A DNA stretch of 64,000 nucleotides from assembly GCA_035079385.1 (NCBI GenBank), contig JAVHKY010000053.1:4650001-4714000 (forward strand). The letters are read 5' to 3'. The stretch's first letter is position 1, and each line of letters begins with the position of its first letter. Positions 11,087-22,976 of the stretch are shown here, one piece after another. This DNA comes from Aspidiotus rigidus (taxonomy: Eukaryota > Arthropoda > Insecta > Hemiptera > Diaspididae). Position numbers and translations under genes: made by a program. Under the pieces are notes generated by a model. The model made no database searches, was not told the origin of the DNA, and was given only the letters and a program-made list of their open reading frames with translations.

Positions 11087-11260
11087 TTTATGATTCACGC
11101 CGCGACTTTTCGTTTGGCCAATCTTAATATCTTGTTTCTCTCCTCCGTTTTGTCAGTTGCTTTCATTTCAGTCTCCAAGATGGTTTATTAACCGAAAGCG
11201 CTCAACGTTTTAATTTTTCTGCGGTCTGCATTGTTTACCCTCCCTTATGGATAACCGTAA
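11087..11260 (+). mobile_element. 3' terminus of an oppositely oriented Penelope-like element
   Basis: The plus strand reads YDSRRDFSFGQS then a stop, matching the C-terminal tail of copy C (YDSRRDDSLVQS then stop). The sequence after the stop (AACCGAAAGCGCTCAACG, then TTTTAATTTTTCTG) matches the 3' untranslated region of copy C (minus strand, about 52710-52750). This is the tail of a second element, joined directly to the inverted fragment of copy B. Confidence 0.65.
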
Positions 11261-11289
11261 CTTGGAAGAACGTATTCGCTTAATACTTT

Positions 11290-12240
11290 AGGGAATTGAA
11301 AAACATTGACGTCTACCACTTTATATTTTGGTAAAAAACACGCGGGTTATTTAACAGAGTTAAACGAAGAGTGACAGGGAACCTGTTTTATGGGGCATGT
11401 GGGATCTGAAAAATGTGTGACGTCATCAGATTGTGACGTCACAGGCTTGGAAGTTTATATGACGGGAGCAGGACTTAGAATACCTTAAAAGAAAGTTCTG
11501 AGTTTTATGGTGTTTGAAGCGTTGCATATCTGGTCCATTGAAGGGGCTAAGCCAATTGGCGTATGAAGTATTGCGTATCTAGTTACCCGAAGGGGCTATC
11601 TTTCATATACACCGACCACCGAGTCATACATGATAGGAGAGGAACTTGGAAAATTTTTGAGCTCCGAGCTTTGCCAGGTCGGCGGACGTTTTTCCCGATA
11701 AAACAGAGTCCCTGATAAAACCTTTTTTGGTAAGTAGTTCTTTTTTCTTATCTCAATTTTATCAAAAAGGAACCTATTTAATCGGGGGCGGAAAAATCCG
11801 TCGTCTGCCGTCCGGCCCTCCGGCAACCTTAAGGTCGTATCACATGAAGCTTAGAGGTCGAAATTTTTTCGAGTGCCCCTCCTATCATACATAGCTTCAA
11901 AGTCCGGGCCTCTGGCGGCACAATTTGATGACGTCATAGGTCAGCCTTGTAACGTCACAATTTGACGACGTCATAGATCAGTTTTCGTATTGTATCGTAT
12001 GAGTTTCAAGTCCGTGCTCCATAAAACAGGTTCCCTGCCACTCCTCGTTTAACTCCGTTAAGGAACCCGCGAGTTTTTTTCCAAGTCCCCCTCTCATCAT
12101 ATATAGCTCCAAAGCTTCAAAGTCCGGGTCAGTGACGTCACAATTCGGTGACTTCGTAGATCAGTTTTTGTAGTTTCAAGTTTTTCAGACCCCATGTACC
12201 CCATAAAACAGGTTCTCTACAACCCCTCGTTCAACGTGAG
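11290..12240. repeat. CRE-rich inverted-repeat element of the CAGGGAACCTG family
   Basis: The left part (about 11310-11420) contains CGCGGGTT, TTAACAGAGTTAAACGA and CAGGGAACCTGTTTTATGG. The right part (about 12020-12080) has the same blocks in inverted order (CCATAAAACAGGTTCCCTG, CGTTTAACTCCGTTAA, AACCCGCGAG). So this is an inverted-terminal element of about 0.75 kb plus a second partial end at about 12200. The interior holds TGACGTCA palindromes at about 11417, 11434 and 11930. No open frame of note. Related ends lie at 15690-15900, 44.8-47.3 kb and 49.2 kb. Confidence 0.65.
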
Positions 12241-14860
12241 TTTTTTCGAGGTTGGTAAAACTGGCCTTGGAGAGAATCATGAGAAATATTTCTAGAACTG
12301 GAACCGGTTTCGATTGCAATTCTAAGCGATAGAAGAAAGAAACTGACCCCGAAAAGTTTTTATTCGATGATTCTTCTCGGTTTCCGATCCCATGATAAAT
12401 CAAGGGAAGCGGTTTTTTTCTAATATGGTTCCTGGTTTGCTTCCAGATTCCGACCCCTATCTTCGCCACGTCATCAATGATATGATTGAAGACTTTGACT
12501 TACTATGTCAAACTAATTAGACTCATATACCTTTAAACTAAACCTAGGCTAGGTATTGATAAAATTTTGACTTTCGTTACTTTATAAGTTAGCCTGTAGG
12601 CTCAGGTAATTAGCCCAACATACTCCTAATATGGAGTAAACTACGGCTAGGGAGAGACAGAAGACGGAGCAGAGTATGACGTCATAGCCTGTGTAAACTT
12701 CGCTCGTTCGCTCGGAAGCCACTCAGCCTAATATACAGAACATACTAGCCTAAGAATTTTCAACATACAGAATTATGTACTAAGAAATACTAATGGAGAG
12801 GGACGTTAATATGACGTCATCGCATGACCGATATCAAAAGTCGACGTGATCGATAAAATCGATTCATATCGAAGTGCAGTCCAACAATACTAAGGAACGG
12901 AGAGGCGAACGAGCAAAGTGGGTGAACCCGTCAATTTAGTTTCAGAGATAAAGGTAACATAATAGAATGCTACACTATGTGTCTCTGGAAGAGTCATGTT
13001 GTCTTTTGCCTCAAATTTTTCTTCAGGCTTTAGCTCAGCCTTAGTACTCTCGTAAATGTGATACAAGGCTCGAGAAAAAAATTGTACCAATATTTCAAAA
13101 TTCAACTTTACACAAGAGGTATCACGGAAATATCATCATTTTACATCTAGATCATTATCCACCGTCTAACATTTTTTCTTCATTTCATAAAAATCATCCG
13201 CAAAAATTTATGGTAAAAATCGTATTTTCGGAACGTCTCTAAATCTTTCTATATTTTATGTATTTTTTCTAAACTTTTTGCAAGTATTTTAAAATCACTC
13301 GACAATTTTGTCCTTTGAATAAATATACATGGTACAACTTTTCCGTGATCGATGGGGAAGGAAGAGGAAGTAGGTTATGACAAAACAATTCCCGATCCTT
13401 CTTCATGATCATTTCATTAATTTTTTTTCCTCCCATCAGAGACTGAAAATTAAGAACAACATACCCGTCGTCATATCGCGAAAGGTATAATGAACTTGGG
13501 GCATCAATCCTGACAAAAGGCAAACACCAGCACGTAAGCATGTAATCATGATTACCGACGTACTATTCGACGTATTGATTCAATTTATTGTACGTTCAAG
13601 AAAAAAGAGAAGAAGAAAATCTAGAAAATAATAAATATCATCATTTGCGACTTCAAAGACCGATACAACGCCTCGTAAGAAACGTATAAATATATTTTCG
13701 TATTCGAATCTATAAATTATTATATAAAGTTGTATACGAAAACGAGGGGGAAAAAACGAGAAATAGTACACGAAGGATACGTTAATATCATATAATCAAA
13801 GAATCCTTACAAAAAAAAAGAATGCCTCCTCATGTAACACGTCGCAGTCTCCAACACGTGGGTAAAAAGCTTGACCGAAAGGAGGAGATTTTGAAGAATT
13901 AATCATCGGATGATGGGCAGTCCGTGATGTATTTCAAGACCGAATAAGATCGATTACCGCAGGCTTTTTGTTTTCTTTATTATTAGTGAAACCCTTCAAT
14001 TTAATTTGTACTTCGACGTGTCGAGTATTTTTTTGTTGGCATTTTCAACTCTCCTCTCTGTCGTTGCCATTCGATCATTCTTCGGAGACTGTTTTATTAC
14101 AGAAATTATGCGTGAGAAATTCCTGGCAGCAAAAAATTCCTTAAAATTTTATCTAAACCGTCTCACTTTCCTCTCTCTTATTCTCGTTGTTTTCGTCGAT
14201 TGTAGAGACCGGCAGGCAGAACGGAAATCAATAATTTCTAAATCATAGGTTTTACGATCTTATATAGGTAGGTATGTTGCCGGTCACGACGAGATTTTTT
14301 TCAAATCTTCACTCTAGAGAATATTGACTTTTTTTTTTTTTTTTCTCGAAGAATGAAATGAAACAAGTATAATTACGCAATCGTGATACAGAACAAATGT
14401 AATAAAATTTGTTCACGTGTTCAAATACACGATAATTATATTATTCAAAAAATAGGTTCCAAATGATGCGAATTATCTATATTGAATTTGATAGGAAAGG
14501 AATCTGGCAGTCTTTTTCAAATGCTATATAGACCTTTGATGAAAGGAAAAGGGGATGATGGGAAAAAAATATTTTTGTTCATTTCATTCTATTTCCAGCC
14601 AGAAGACTCGAAGATGCTGTTTACGTCAAAGATCACGCACAACATTTTTTTTCTGAAACTGGGATACTGACAAAATAATGCTTTGTTGAAATAAGTAGAT
14701 GAGGATTTATTCAATTAATCAATTTACTATTCTCGAAAGAAAAATCTTATTCCCGCAGGGTTCATAACCGATGAATCACATCAGCGTCGACTGATAATTG
14801 ACGTCAGATTAACAGAAAATTTATCTATACTTCTTTCAAAGTCTTACACTTATATTGTTG
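12241..14860. other. No gene recognised
   Basis: AT-rich sequence with TGACGTCA at about 12678, 12811 and 14803, short open frames below 95 codons with no recognisable motif, and T-runs. It may be intron or intergenic. Nothing is assigned. Confidence 0.5.
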
Positions 14861-14869
14861 GAATCGAGT

Positions 14870-15430
14870 TCACGTTGACGTCGATGACAGGTTGATATGA
14901 GGTCGACAAAATTATCGACTCCATTTCAACCTCTTTGCAACATCGATTTCAGGAGGTCAAATTCGAGTCAACTTTTCCAATTTTTTTATTGACATAAAAT
15001 TCATTGCTCCGTTGGGCCTTAAATCGACCTCAAATCGACGTCGATCTGAAATCGATTTCGAGTCGATATTTTACAATTTTTAATGTCGACCACAAATCCA
15101 CTGCTCTGTTGGGACGATTTCAAGTTGAATTGTATTTCTCTGGTAGAGTACGCTGGTCGAATTCATGAGTCGATTTTACAAATCGACTTCTCCAATTTTT
15201 CTAACGACCTCAAATCGACAGCTCTGTTAGGTCAAATCGAAGTCGATTTGTAGTTCTCTGGTAATGTACAAATCGATCTTGAATCTTCTTCGAATTTTTT
15301 ATCGATCTAAAATTGAGGGATACTTTCAAGTCGATTTGTACTTCCCTGGTAAAATACGTTGGACGGCTTTAAATCGACCACAAATCAACATCGATTACGA
15401 GTTGATTTCAATTCGACTTATCCATATAAG
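14870..15430. repeat. Degenerate TCGA-rich tandem array, first locus
   Basis: Repeated words around AAATCGAC, GTCGATTTG and CTTCTCTGGTA recur every few tens of bases, with dense TCGA palindromes and TGTTGGG/CTGTTAGG spacers. Units are too diverged for a clean period by eye. The same family recurs in the opposite sense at 18880-19310 and weakly at 30040-30190. Open frames inside are repeat artefacts. Confidence 0.6.
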
Positions 15431-15689
15431 ACTTACTCGCTTCCCGTTCTGAGTACAATATACTGAGCTCACTCGCTATAGACGTGGTGAACTGCAAGTT
15501 AGGCTATCTAGCTCACGGCTTCGCCTTTGTATGGATATCAACATGGGTGACGTCCCCCCATACTAGGCCTAATATACAAAAAACTAGGCATCACTTTGGA
15601 GAATCGGAAAATTAAGACTACGTTTCCGAAAAACGGTTACCGTTTTCTGTCACGCCTGATGGAGTAATCAGTGACGTTGACACACTTTA

Positions 15690-15905
15690 GGGACCTGCCA
15701 CTTTATATTTTGATAAGAAACTCACGGGTTCTTTAACGAAGTTGAATGAGGAGTGACAGACAACCTGTTTTATGGGGCACATGGGATCTGAAAAATGTAT
15801 GACGTCACCGATTGTGACGTGACAGGTTTGGACTTTGGAGTTCATATGATAGGAGAAGAACTTAAAATACCTTAGAAGGACGTTTTGAGTCTTATGGTGT
15901 TTGAA
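15690..15905 (+). repeat. Diverged end of the CAGGGAACCTG repeat family
   Basis: CCACTTTATATTTTG, CACGGGTTCTTTAACGAAGT, AACCTGTTTTATGGGGCAC and ATGTATGACGTCACC follow in the same order as at 11315-11440, then GTTTGAAG. It is a second, partly decayed copy of one end. Confidence 0.65.
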
Positions 15906-16220
15906 GTGCTGCGAATTCATAACGTTGTCAGCTTGAGCTCTCTCTCTTTCCCCTACTCACTTCTGTTCTCGAGATCACTCCCGCTCTTAAGCGACGTTAT
16001 GAACGCTGATGACGTCACAGTCAGCCATTACGGATTGTTGTGACGTCATTCTGTCTCTTCCTTACTCTCTTCTATTCTCCGGACCACTCATTACTAGGCC
16101 TAATCTTAATACTGCTGGAGTCTCCCTTATACTAAGCCTCCGGGTCATTTGCAAGTTTCAAAATTGGGGTACTACTCCTTAGCGTCCATTATACTGGGCT
16201 ACACTGTATACTAAACTATA

Positions 16221-18398
16221 CAGGGTGGACCAGAAAGATGTTACCAGTTAAATGGAAGTTTGCGCCAACTCTGTTGTAGCGCGAAAACGCAAAACGTTAG
16301 ACGTCTAGTTTAAATGTACAAATTTTGTATCTCAATTTTATCTTTAATTTGAGCCATATCCGAAGTTCTACGACTTTTCTGAGCCAAGTTATGGACCAAA
16401 ATGTGCCAAAAATTCACCAAATTGCCAGGGTTCCCAAAATAGGGCTTGAAAATTAATTAATACGTACAGTATTGGAATGAATTTCGAAAATTTTAATAAT
16501 CAAATTATTGTTCCTTTAGTGAATTTGGACGAGGAAAACGAAAAAAATGGTAACGAAACCCTACGAAGCACCAAAATGGGTCAATGGGCCCAAAAACGGT
16601 CAAAACTTCCCGATGTTGGGAAGATGTTCAAACTTTTGAGTTGTAATTCGATTTTTGAGTGTAATTTCGGCAAAATTTTTAAAATTCTTCAAAGCATCGA
16701 AATGGGTTAAATGGCCCAAAAAGGGCCAAATTTCCCCAAATTGGAAAATCGTTCAAACTTTCAAATTTTGATTCGATTTTCAAGTGGAATTTTGCGCTCA
16801 GTCCGAAAAAAATGCTTCAAAAATACTTTGGAGCACCAAAATGGGTTGATGGGCTCAAAGAGAATCAAAATTTCTCCAAGATGAAAAACTTGCGTAATCT
16901 TCAAAAGTTGTTTTCAATTCTGAAGTAAAATTTAGCACCGAGTCCGAGAGAAATACTAACTGACCCTAGATGATCTCCAAAATGAAAAATAAAAAAAATT
17001 TTTCTCATTCTGCAGTACAATTGTTGATTCAGGGGATGGAAGGAATGTCGACAAGTTCGTCCGCTGTTGAGTGCTCACGGAGTGAGAGATCGAATAGCAT
17101 CGGGTGACAGATCCGAAAGAGGAAATTGCGGAAATTCTCCTCATTTGGGGATTAAAGGGAGACGACAAATTCATCTTCCGTTGAAGGTTCGCGGTGAGTG
17201 ACCGACTAGTGCTCTGCATATGATCAAAGCGCGAAAAAGTGCGAAAACTCCTGTTGTTTCAGTCAAAGAACGCAAAGTTGCTGCGTGCTTGCAATGAGAG
17301 ATCAACTGACGCCTCACCTATGAACAAAGCGGGCCGAAGTGCAAAAACTCCTTGATTCAGGCAGTGGGAGGATACCGCGAATTTGGTCTTGCTCCTGAGG
17401 CCCCGTGTATGATCGAGGCGGGTGCTTCCGCAAAAACACTTCCGTTGTTTCTTACCAAGGAGAGAATGATACCGGCGACTTCGTTTTCCATTACATGCTC
17501 GTGGTAAGAGATTGACTGAGGCCCCGTGTACGATCAAGGCGGGTGCTTCCGCAAAACTCCTGTTGTTTTGGGTAAAAGAGAGAATGATACCGGCGACTTT
17601 CTTTCCCATTTGACCCTTTTTGAGCCCATTAACTTATTTTGGTGCTTTGCAGAATTTTTTAAGAATTTTATTCAGATTCAGCGCTAAATTTTATCTTAGA
17701 ATTGAAAAAAACTTTGAGGATTAGGCGGTTTTATCATTTTGGGGATGTTTTGACCCTTCTTGGCCCCATTAACCCATTTTGGTGCTTCGCAGAATTTTTT
17801 AGGAATTGTATTCAGATTCAGCGCTAAATTTTATCTTAGAATCGAGAAAAACTTTGAAGATTAGGCGGTTTATCATTTTAGGAAAATTTTGACTTTGTGT
17901 AGGGCCATTAACCGATTTTGGTGCTTCGCAGAATTTTTCAACAATTTTATTCAGATTCAGCGCTAAATTTTATCTCAGAAGCGAGAAAAACTTTGAAGAT
18001 TAGGCGGTTTTATAATTTTGGAAAAATTTTGACCTCTTTGGGCCCATTAACCCATTTTGGTGCTTCGCAGAATTCTTTAACAGTCTTATTCGGATGCGCT
18101 AAATTTTATTGCAGGATCGGGGGACACTTTGAAGATTACGAGATTCTTTCAATCATGGAAAATTGTTTTTCGATAATTCACTGCTTTGGGCATCCCTGCT
18201 CTGAAATTTCGGCACATTTTGGTCCATAACTCGGCTCAGAAAAGTCGTAGAAACTTCGGATATGGCTCAAATTAAAGATAAAATTGAGATACGAAATTCG
18301 TACATTTAAACTATACGTCTAACGTTCTGCTTTTTTGCGCTACAACAGATTTAGCGCAAACTCCCTTTTAACTGGTAACATCTTTCTGGTCCACCCTG
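16221..18398. mobile_element. Complete 2.18-kb foldback-type element with subrepeated inverted arms
   Basis: The ends are CAGGGTGGACCAGAAAGATG and CATCTTTCTGGTCCACCCTG, flanked by TA (16219-16220 and 18399-18400). Each arm is about 750-800 bp: a terminal block, then diverged 139-140-bp units, inverted on the left (16470-16960) and direct on the right (units near 17625, 17765, 17905 and 18044). The centre (16960-17600) is another diverged array, around GATCAAGGCGGGTGCTTCCG and GAGAGAATGATACCGGCGAC. No transposase frame is visible. The architecture resembles foldback elements; the superfamily is not resolved. Confidence 0.8.
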
Positions 18399-18879
18399 TA
18401 TACTAGGCCTACTATTCATGAAACTAGGTCTAACATTTGCACAAGATATAGCAGTATAAAAGCGCGTACCAAACCGCTTATAGATTATAAAGAGGGGGGG
18501 GGGGATAGATGGATTGAACTCGCAAATTTCAGAATCAAGCTCGGTTGATGACGTCATAGTTTATTATAAGGGAAGAGGAGGAATACAATGTGCAGGATTT
18601 TTAGGGGGTGGTGTGAACTCGCAAATTCTGAAATTAGGGGTTAGGATTCGGGAAATTCTGAAATAGACATGTATTTTGGGGAGAGGGGGCAACTCGTGGG
18701 GTTGGTATGAACTAACAAATTTTGGAATTAGGGGCTAGGATTCAGGAAACTTCAGGAAACGAAACGTCAGTGTTTTGAATAAAAATTCTGTTTGAGGTGG
18801 TGGAATTAGCCGTTGTCTTATTTTCTTAGATTTTAGATATTCCACGAATAAATTTAAATTTCAGGTAAGACGTGAAACA

Positions 18880-19310
18880 TGTGAAAAATCGAATTTAAAT
18901 CGACGCAACAGAGCAGAATTTAGGTCGATGAAAGACGCGAAATCGACTTCAGATCGACGTCGATTTGAAGTCGATCAGTAAACATGGCTTAAAACTAAAA
19001 ATCGGCTGTCAATCAACACAACAGGGCAGCCGATTTCACGTCGTTAGAAAAATTCGAAGAAGTTGACTCGAAATTGACTCCAGTTTGAAGTCGAGCAGCA
19101 TACAGCGTTCTCATAAAACTAAAAATTGACTTTAAATCGAAACACATACGTAGCAATTGATTTTATATCGATAGAAAATTTGTAGAAGTCGATGCGAAAT
19201 CGATTCCAGATCGATGACGAGATTTGAGGTCGATCCATAGTCGACCAGCGTGTACAAAAAATCAAGTCAAAGAAGCAGTCGATTTTAGGTTGATGAAAAA
19301 AGTCTCGTGT
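18880..19310. repeat. Degenerate TCGA-rich array, second locus (inverted sense)
   Basis: Words such as GAAATCGACTTCAGATCGAC, GATTTGAAGTCGATC and CAACAGAGCAG repeat along the segment. They are reverse complements of the words at 14870-15430. The two arrays sit on either side of the 16221-18398 foldback element. Confidence 0.55.
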
Positions 19311-19610
19311 CGTCTATGCCGATCTAAATAATGGTATGCATACAATCAATGAGGATCCTGCTGAGCTTACCTTAATAGGATCGGCAACACCTAGAAGAAG
19401 GGAGAAATTTGTCTCCTTGAAAGAGGAAACGCAAGAATGTTTTGGCAGAGCCAAATGAATGTATGTTTTTTTTTAGTTGCTCGATTCACCTACCAGTGAA
19501 GACAAAATAATTTTCAGTTGCGGACAAAGGCACAGTAGAGACATCACCAGTTTAAACCCCTATGTGACGTCATCAATATCCGTGACGTCCAGCCCACATA
19601 TTTCAAGTTA

Positions 19611-19745
19611 CAGTCTATTCCACAAGAGTTTGCCATTATAGAGGATAGGCAATCCACGTCACTCACGCTTGTTTTACATTACGGAATGTGAATGGAATGC
19701 GGGTTCCCCGTGATTTATAATGGCAAACTCTCGTGGAATAGACTG
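19611..19745. mobile_element. 135-bp hairpin MITE
   Basis: The inverted ends begin CAGTCTATTCCACAAGAGTT and finish AACTCTCGTGGAATAGACTG, extend about 30 bp and are flanked by TA on both sides. The centre is about 70 bp and non-coding. Confidence 0.75.
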
Positions 19746-22284
19746 TAACTATCTTTTGAAGACTCATTCTGGATCAAGTCAAGGATTCCCCTCAAATTTT
19801 TTGAGGGGATCAACTCGGACTTGACTCGCAGATTTCCGATAGAGTTGGAATCGCATATCAACAATCAGCTAAAATGGTGTTTCCACCTTAAATTTGAGAC
19901 CACGCCATATTTTTTGGTACGGAATGAAATTACTTTTAACAGAAATTGTGAAAGAAGGTTCTTTCCAACATTTTGCGCACATAAATCTGTACATCATTAT
20001 TCAATTCACGAAGCTAGAATTTTATCTCTTATTTTCGCATTAATTTTTAAAAATCTGCATGATGTTTTGTACCGTAGTTCAAAGACTTATTAAAACGCGA
20101 TGATTTACACTAATTCTCAGAAATTGAGTAATCAAGATAATACACGGACAGTGTTGATAATTACATCGAGGGGCGGGGTTTAAAGTGCATTTATTTAATT
20201 GACGCGCGTTTAATTTTCTTCATTTTCCAGCTTTACACAATCAGTTGACAACTCTTGCGAGGGAATTAGTCTTTTAAGTTTACGATCATCCGATTATGTA
20301 TTGAAGAATTTCAATTTCGCTATATAGTGGTAATGGTGGTGAAGGATCTCAGTTTATCGCGGACGCAAGAAATAAGAGTAGAAACATGCGCGCAGCATCG
20401 GAATAATAGAGTACGAGGAGCGAGCGGCAGAAAACTTGGAAGAAAGAAAATACTGCACGGTATAATAAAGAATAAATAAAAGCGTAAGAATGTGACGTCG
20501 TTTTCCTCGCTTTTTCAATAGCGATTACAATCTATGGTAGGCTTCAGATATGTCAAGCTATATAATAGATGAATGTTGATGTTTTTACTTCTCTAATTAA
20601 TTAAAAGAGGGGAAGAGAAAATACAACCTGGACGAGATTTGAGTGAGGTGGCGCGATACAACCTAGGTTGAGCGGTTGGAGAATGAATTGCGAGCTACGT
20701 TCCATGGGAACGACGAATGCGCTTTTGGTTCCTTTTTAATACGCTGAGTGTAATAAATTGTTATTTAGTTTTAATAAGACTATATAATTGCTTAATTTGG
20801 ATCACGCGTGCGGCGTATCGCGCTGTAGAATCTTGAACAGAACCAGCATCCGAAAGAATGACAGTTCTGCTCCGATTTTGAGCTTTCGCCTCTTGGGTAT
20901 TCGGGAGTCGGTATAGAAGTGCTATAATTTTTTCAAAAAAAAGGTGCTGTATCGTAAAAATCCTGCATTATACCTTCTTAAGTTTTCAAATTATTGCAAA
21001 TTTCTCATTTACAATTTAGTAACAGAATTCCGCATCCGCGAGTCTACGACCTTGCAATAAACTTACTATATTTTTTACGAGAATTTCAGCTAGTTCGCAA
21101 GCGCATCGTTAAACCATAAACGAGATTTAAAATTATGAAGGAATAGGAAAGTAATGAATTATGTTGTTATAGGTACGCAACCGGTGCTCAAGTTTTCGAA
21201 CGCCTCTCTATAATCGTTGTCCGCATGTTCCAATCGTGTTTCTCTCTCTCCCTTCATCCCTCTTTCCTTCCTTTTTACTTGTTTCACCGCGTAATGAATA
21301 CGTAAGAACCAACAACTAATCATTTGTAAATTGAGTATTCGACTTGAGTATGCAACATTAACGGATCAGGACGCTGCGATGCAGGAACATACACGCTAGC
21401 GTATAGAGATACTCGCATGTTTTCTTGTTTTTGTTGCGTATTTTAATGGTCTGTAGTATACCGGCTAGTCGGCAACAAACTAGAAAATATTGCTTATACA
21501 TATACTCGGCTGGAGGAAGAAGAAGGGTGCATGTTTCTAATGTGGAAATTGATTCGAAGATTTGAGGATCACTTTATAGATCGTCGGTCGTATTCCAGAA
21601 CAGTCAGATATAGACGTTAATTTAACCTAAGTCTCATGTGGTACAAAGTACGAATATGAATGCAATTCTTCCTTGATCACAATGGAAACGTTGACGGATG
21701 TCAAACAATGTTTCGACATTTTTCCGTTTTTCCGCCACCTCCCATAAGAGGTTCAAATGCGGTCGAAAATATCGAAACCATCTCGACTTACAAATTGACT
21801 TCTCCAATTTACCAGTATCCCACTCCATTCCACTAATAAAAATCTGTGAGACCGAGGTCCTCCCCTCCCGCCCTTACAATCGACCCAATCCAGAGATTTC
21901 TCAATCTTAGCATACACGATATGAGGCTACTAGCTGTGAACTAGGCGTCAAAGCCTAAACTAGCTTCATTGAGCTTTGAAACTAGACCTAACATGGCTTA
22001 GCATAGATCATATTAGGCCTAAACTAGATCTACCATACCGGTATATTAGGCTGTAATAATTGTAAACTAGGCTCAAACTAGACTTGAACTACCCGCAATT
22101 GGATTATGCTAGTTTGAAAGTGGGCATAGCATAAAGATTAACTCTGTACTAGGCCTACTACGGCTCAGCATGTAGTATACTAGGCTTAAACTATATCTGC
22201 CCTACACTAGGCTTATGCTATGCTATACTAATTTTAGACTGAGTTAGAGTTTCGCAGTTCTAGCATTAGGCTACTAATTATACA
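19746..22284. other. No gene recognised; ACTAGGCCTA-like words at right end
   Basis: No supported gene. From about 21915 to 22265 the sequence is dense in words like AACTAGGCTCAAACTAGAC and ATATTAGGCC, a degenerate form of the 71-bp satellite seen at 45 and 47.5 kb. Other short open frames have no recognisable motif. Confidence 0.5.
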
Positions 22285-22526
22285 GCCTAGAAATGGGTGG
22301 GGGGAGAAGAAAAGAAAACAAACAGGAAAAATGATGAAAATTTGTTAATTTTTTACTTTCATGTTTCATATCTCTACAGTCAAGAAGTTCGAATCAAAAG
22401 GGGGTCATAACACACTACCAAAGACCTGAAAAAATTCAAACTAGCTTAGGGTAAAGATAGCGGTTATTGCCCCTGAACCACTAGTGTCCATTCTAGCTAT
22501 CTCTCAAAGTATCTAGCTTATACACT
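22285..22526 (+). repeat. Dispersed repeat, copy 1 of an inverted pair
   Basis: About 240 bp, including GGGGGTCATAACACACTACC, AAAGACCTGAAAAAATTCAA and TTATTGCCCCTGAACCACTA, matches the reverse complement of 31238-31492 closely. Both copies carry a G- or C-run at one end. It is non-coding. Confidence 0.75.
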
Positions 22527-22566
22527 GATGATTGCCCAGTCTATTAAGTCATCGAAAATTTTAGTA

Positions 22567-22879
22567 AAGCCCTATAATAATGAGTGAGGACATGGATCGC
22601 CATATTTAGTCGTTACGTCATCGTTAACCCTCACAGTTCCCTAATAGGGTGAGAAATTATACAAGTGGTGGAACTATTATGTATCATTTAAAAGCACCAT
22701 GTTTTGCATTTTACTTTGGCACCGATACCTGTATTTTAAAACAAATTCTAGTAGTTCATTTATCATTTTCAACTCGTGGTAAACTGTTATCAGTCACTGA
22801 CATAGGGAAGTCTGAAGGTAAATAATGACATAACGACTAAATATGGTGGCCCATGTCCTCACTCGTTATTGTAGGGCTC
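22567..22879. mobile_element. 313-bp MITE with 55-bp inverted termini
   Basis: The left arm starts AAGCCCTATAATAATGAGTG and the right arm ends CACTCGTTATTGTAGGGCTC. Complementarity extends about 55 bp, flanked by TA (22565-22566 and 22880-22881). There is no coding capacity. Confidence 0.75.
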
Positions 22880-22976
22880 TACTTAAAATGGTCTATCCTG
22901 AGTCATTGATCAATTGACTATATTTTGACAATTTCTGACCAAAAAAACAGCTAGTCGATTTCTGGGCAACGTAGAC

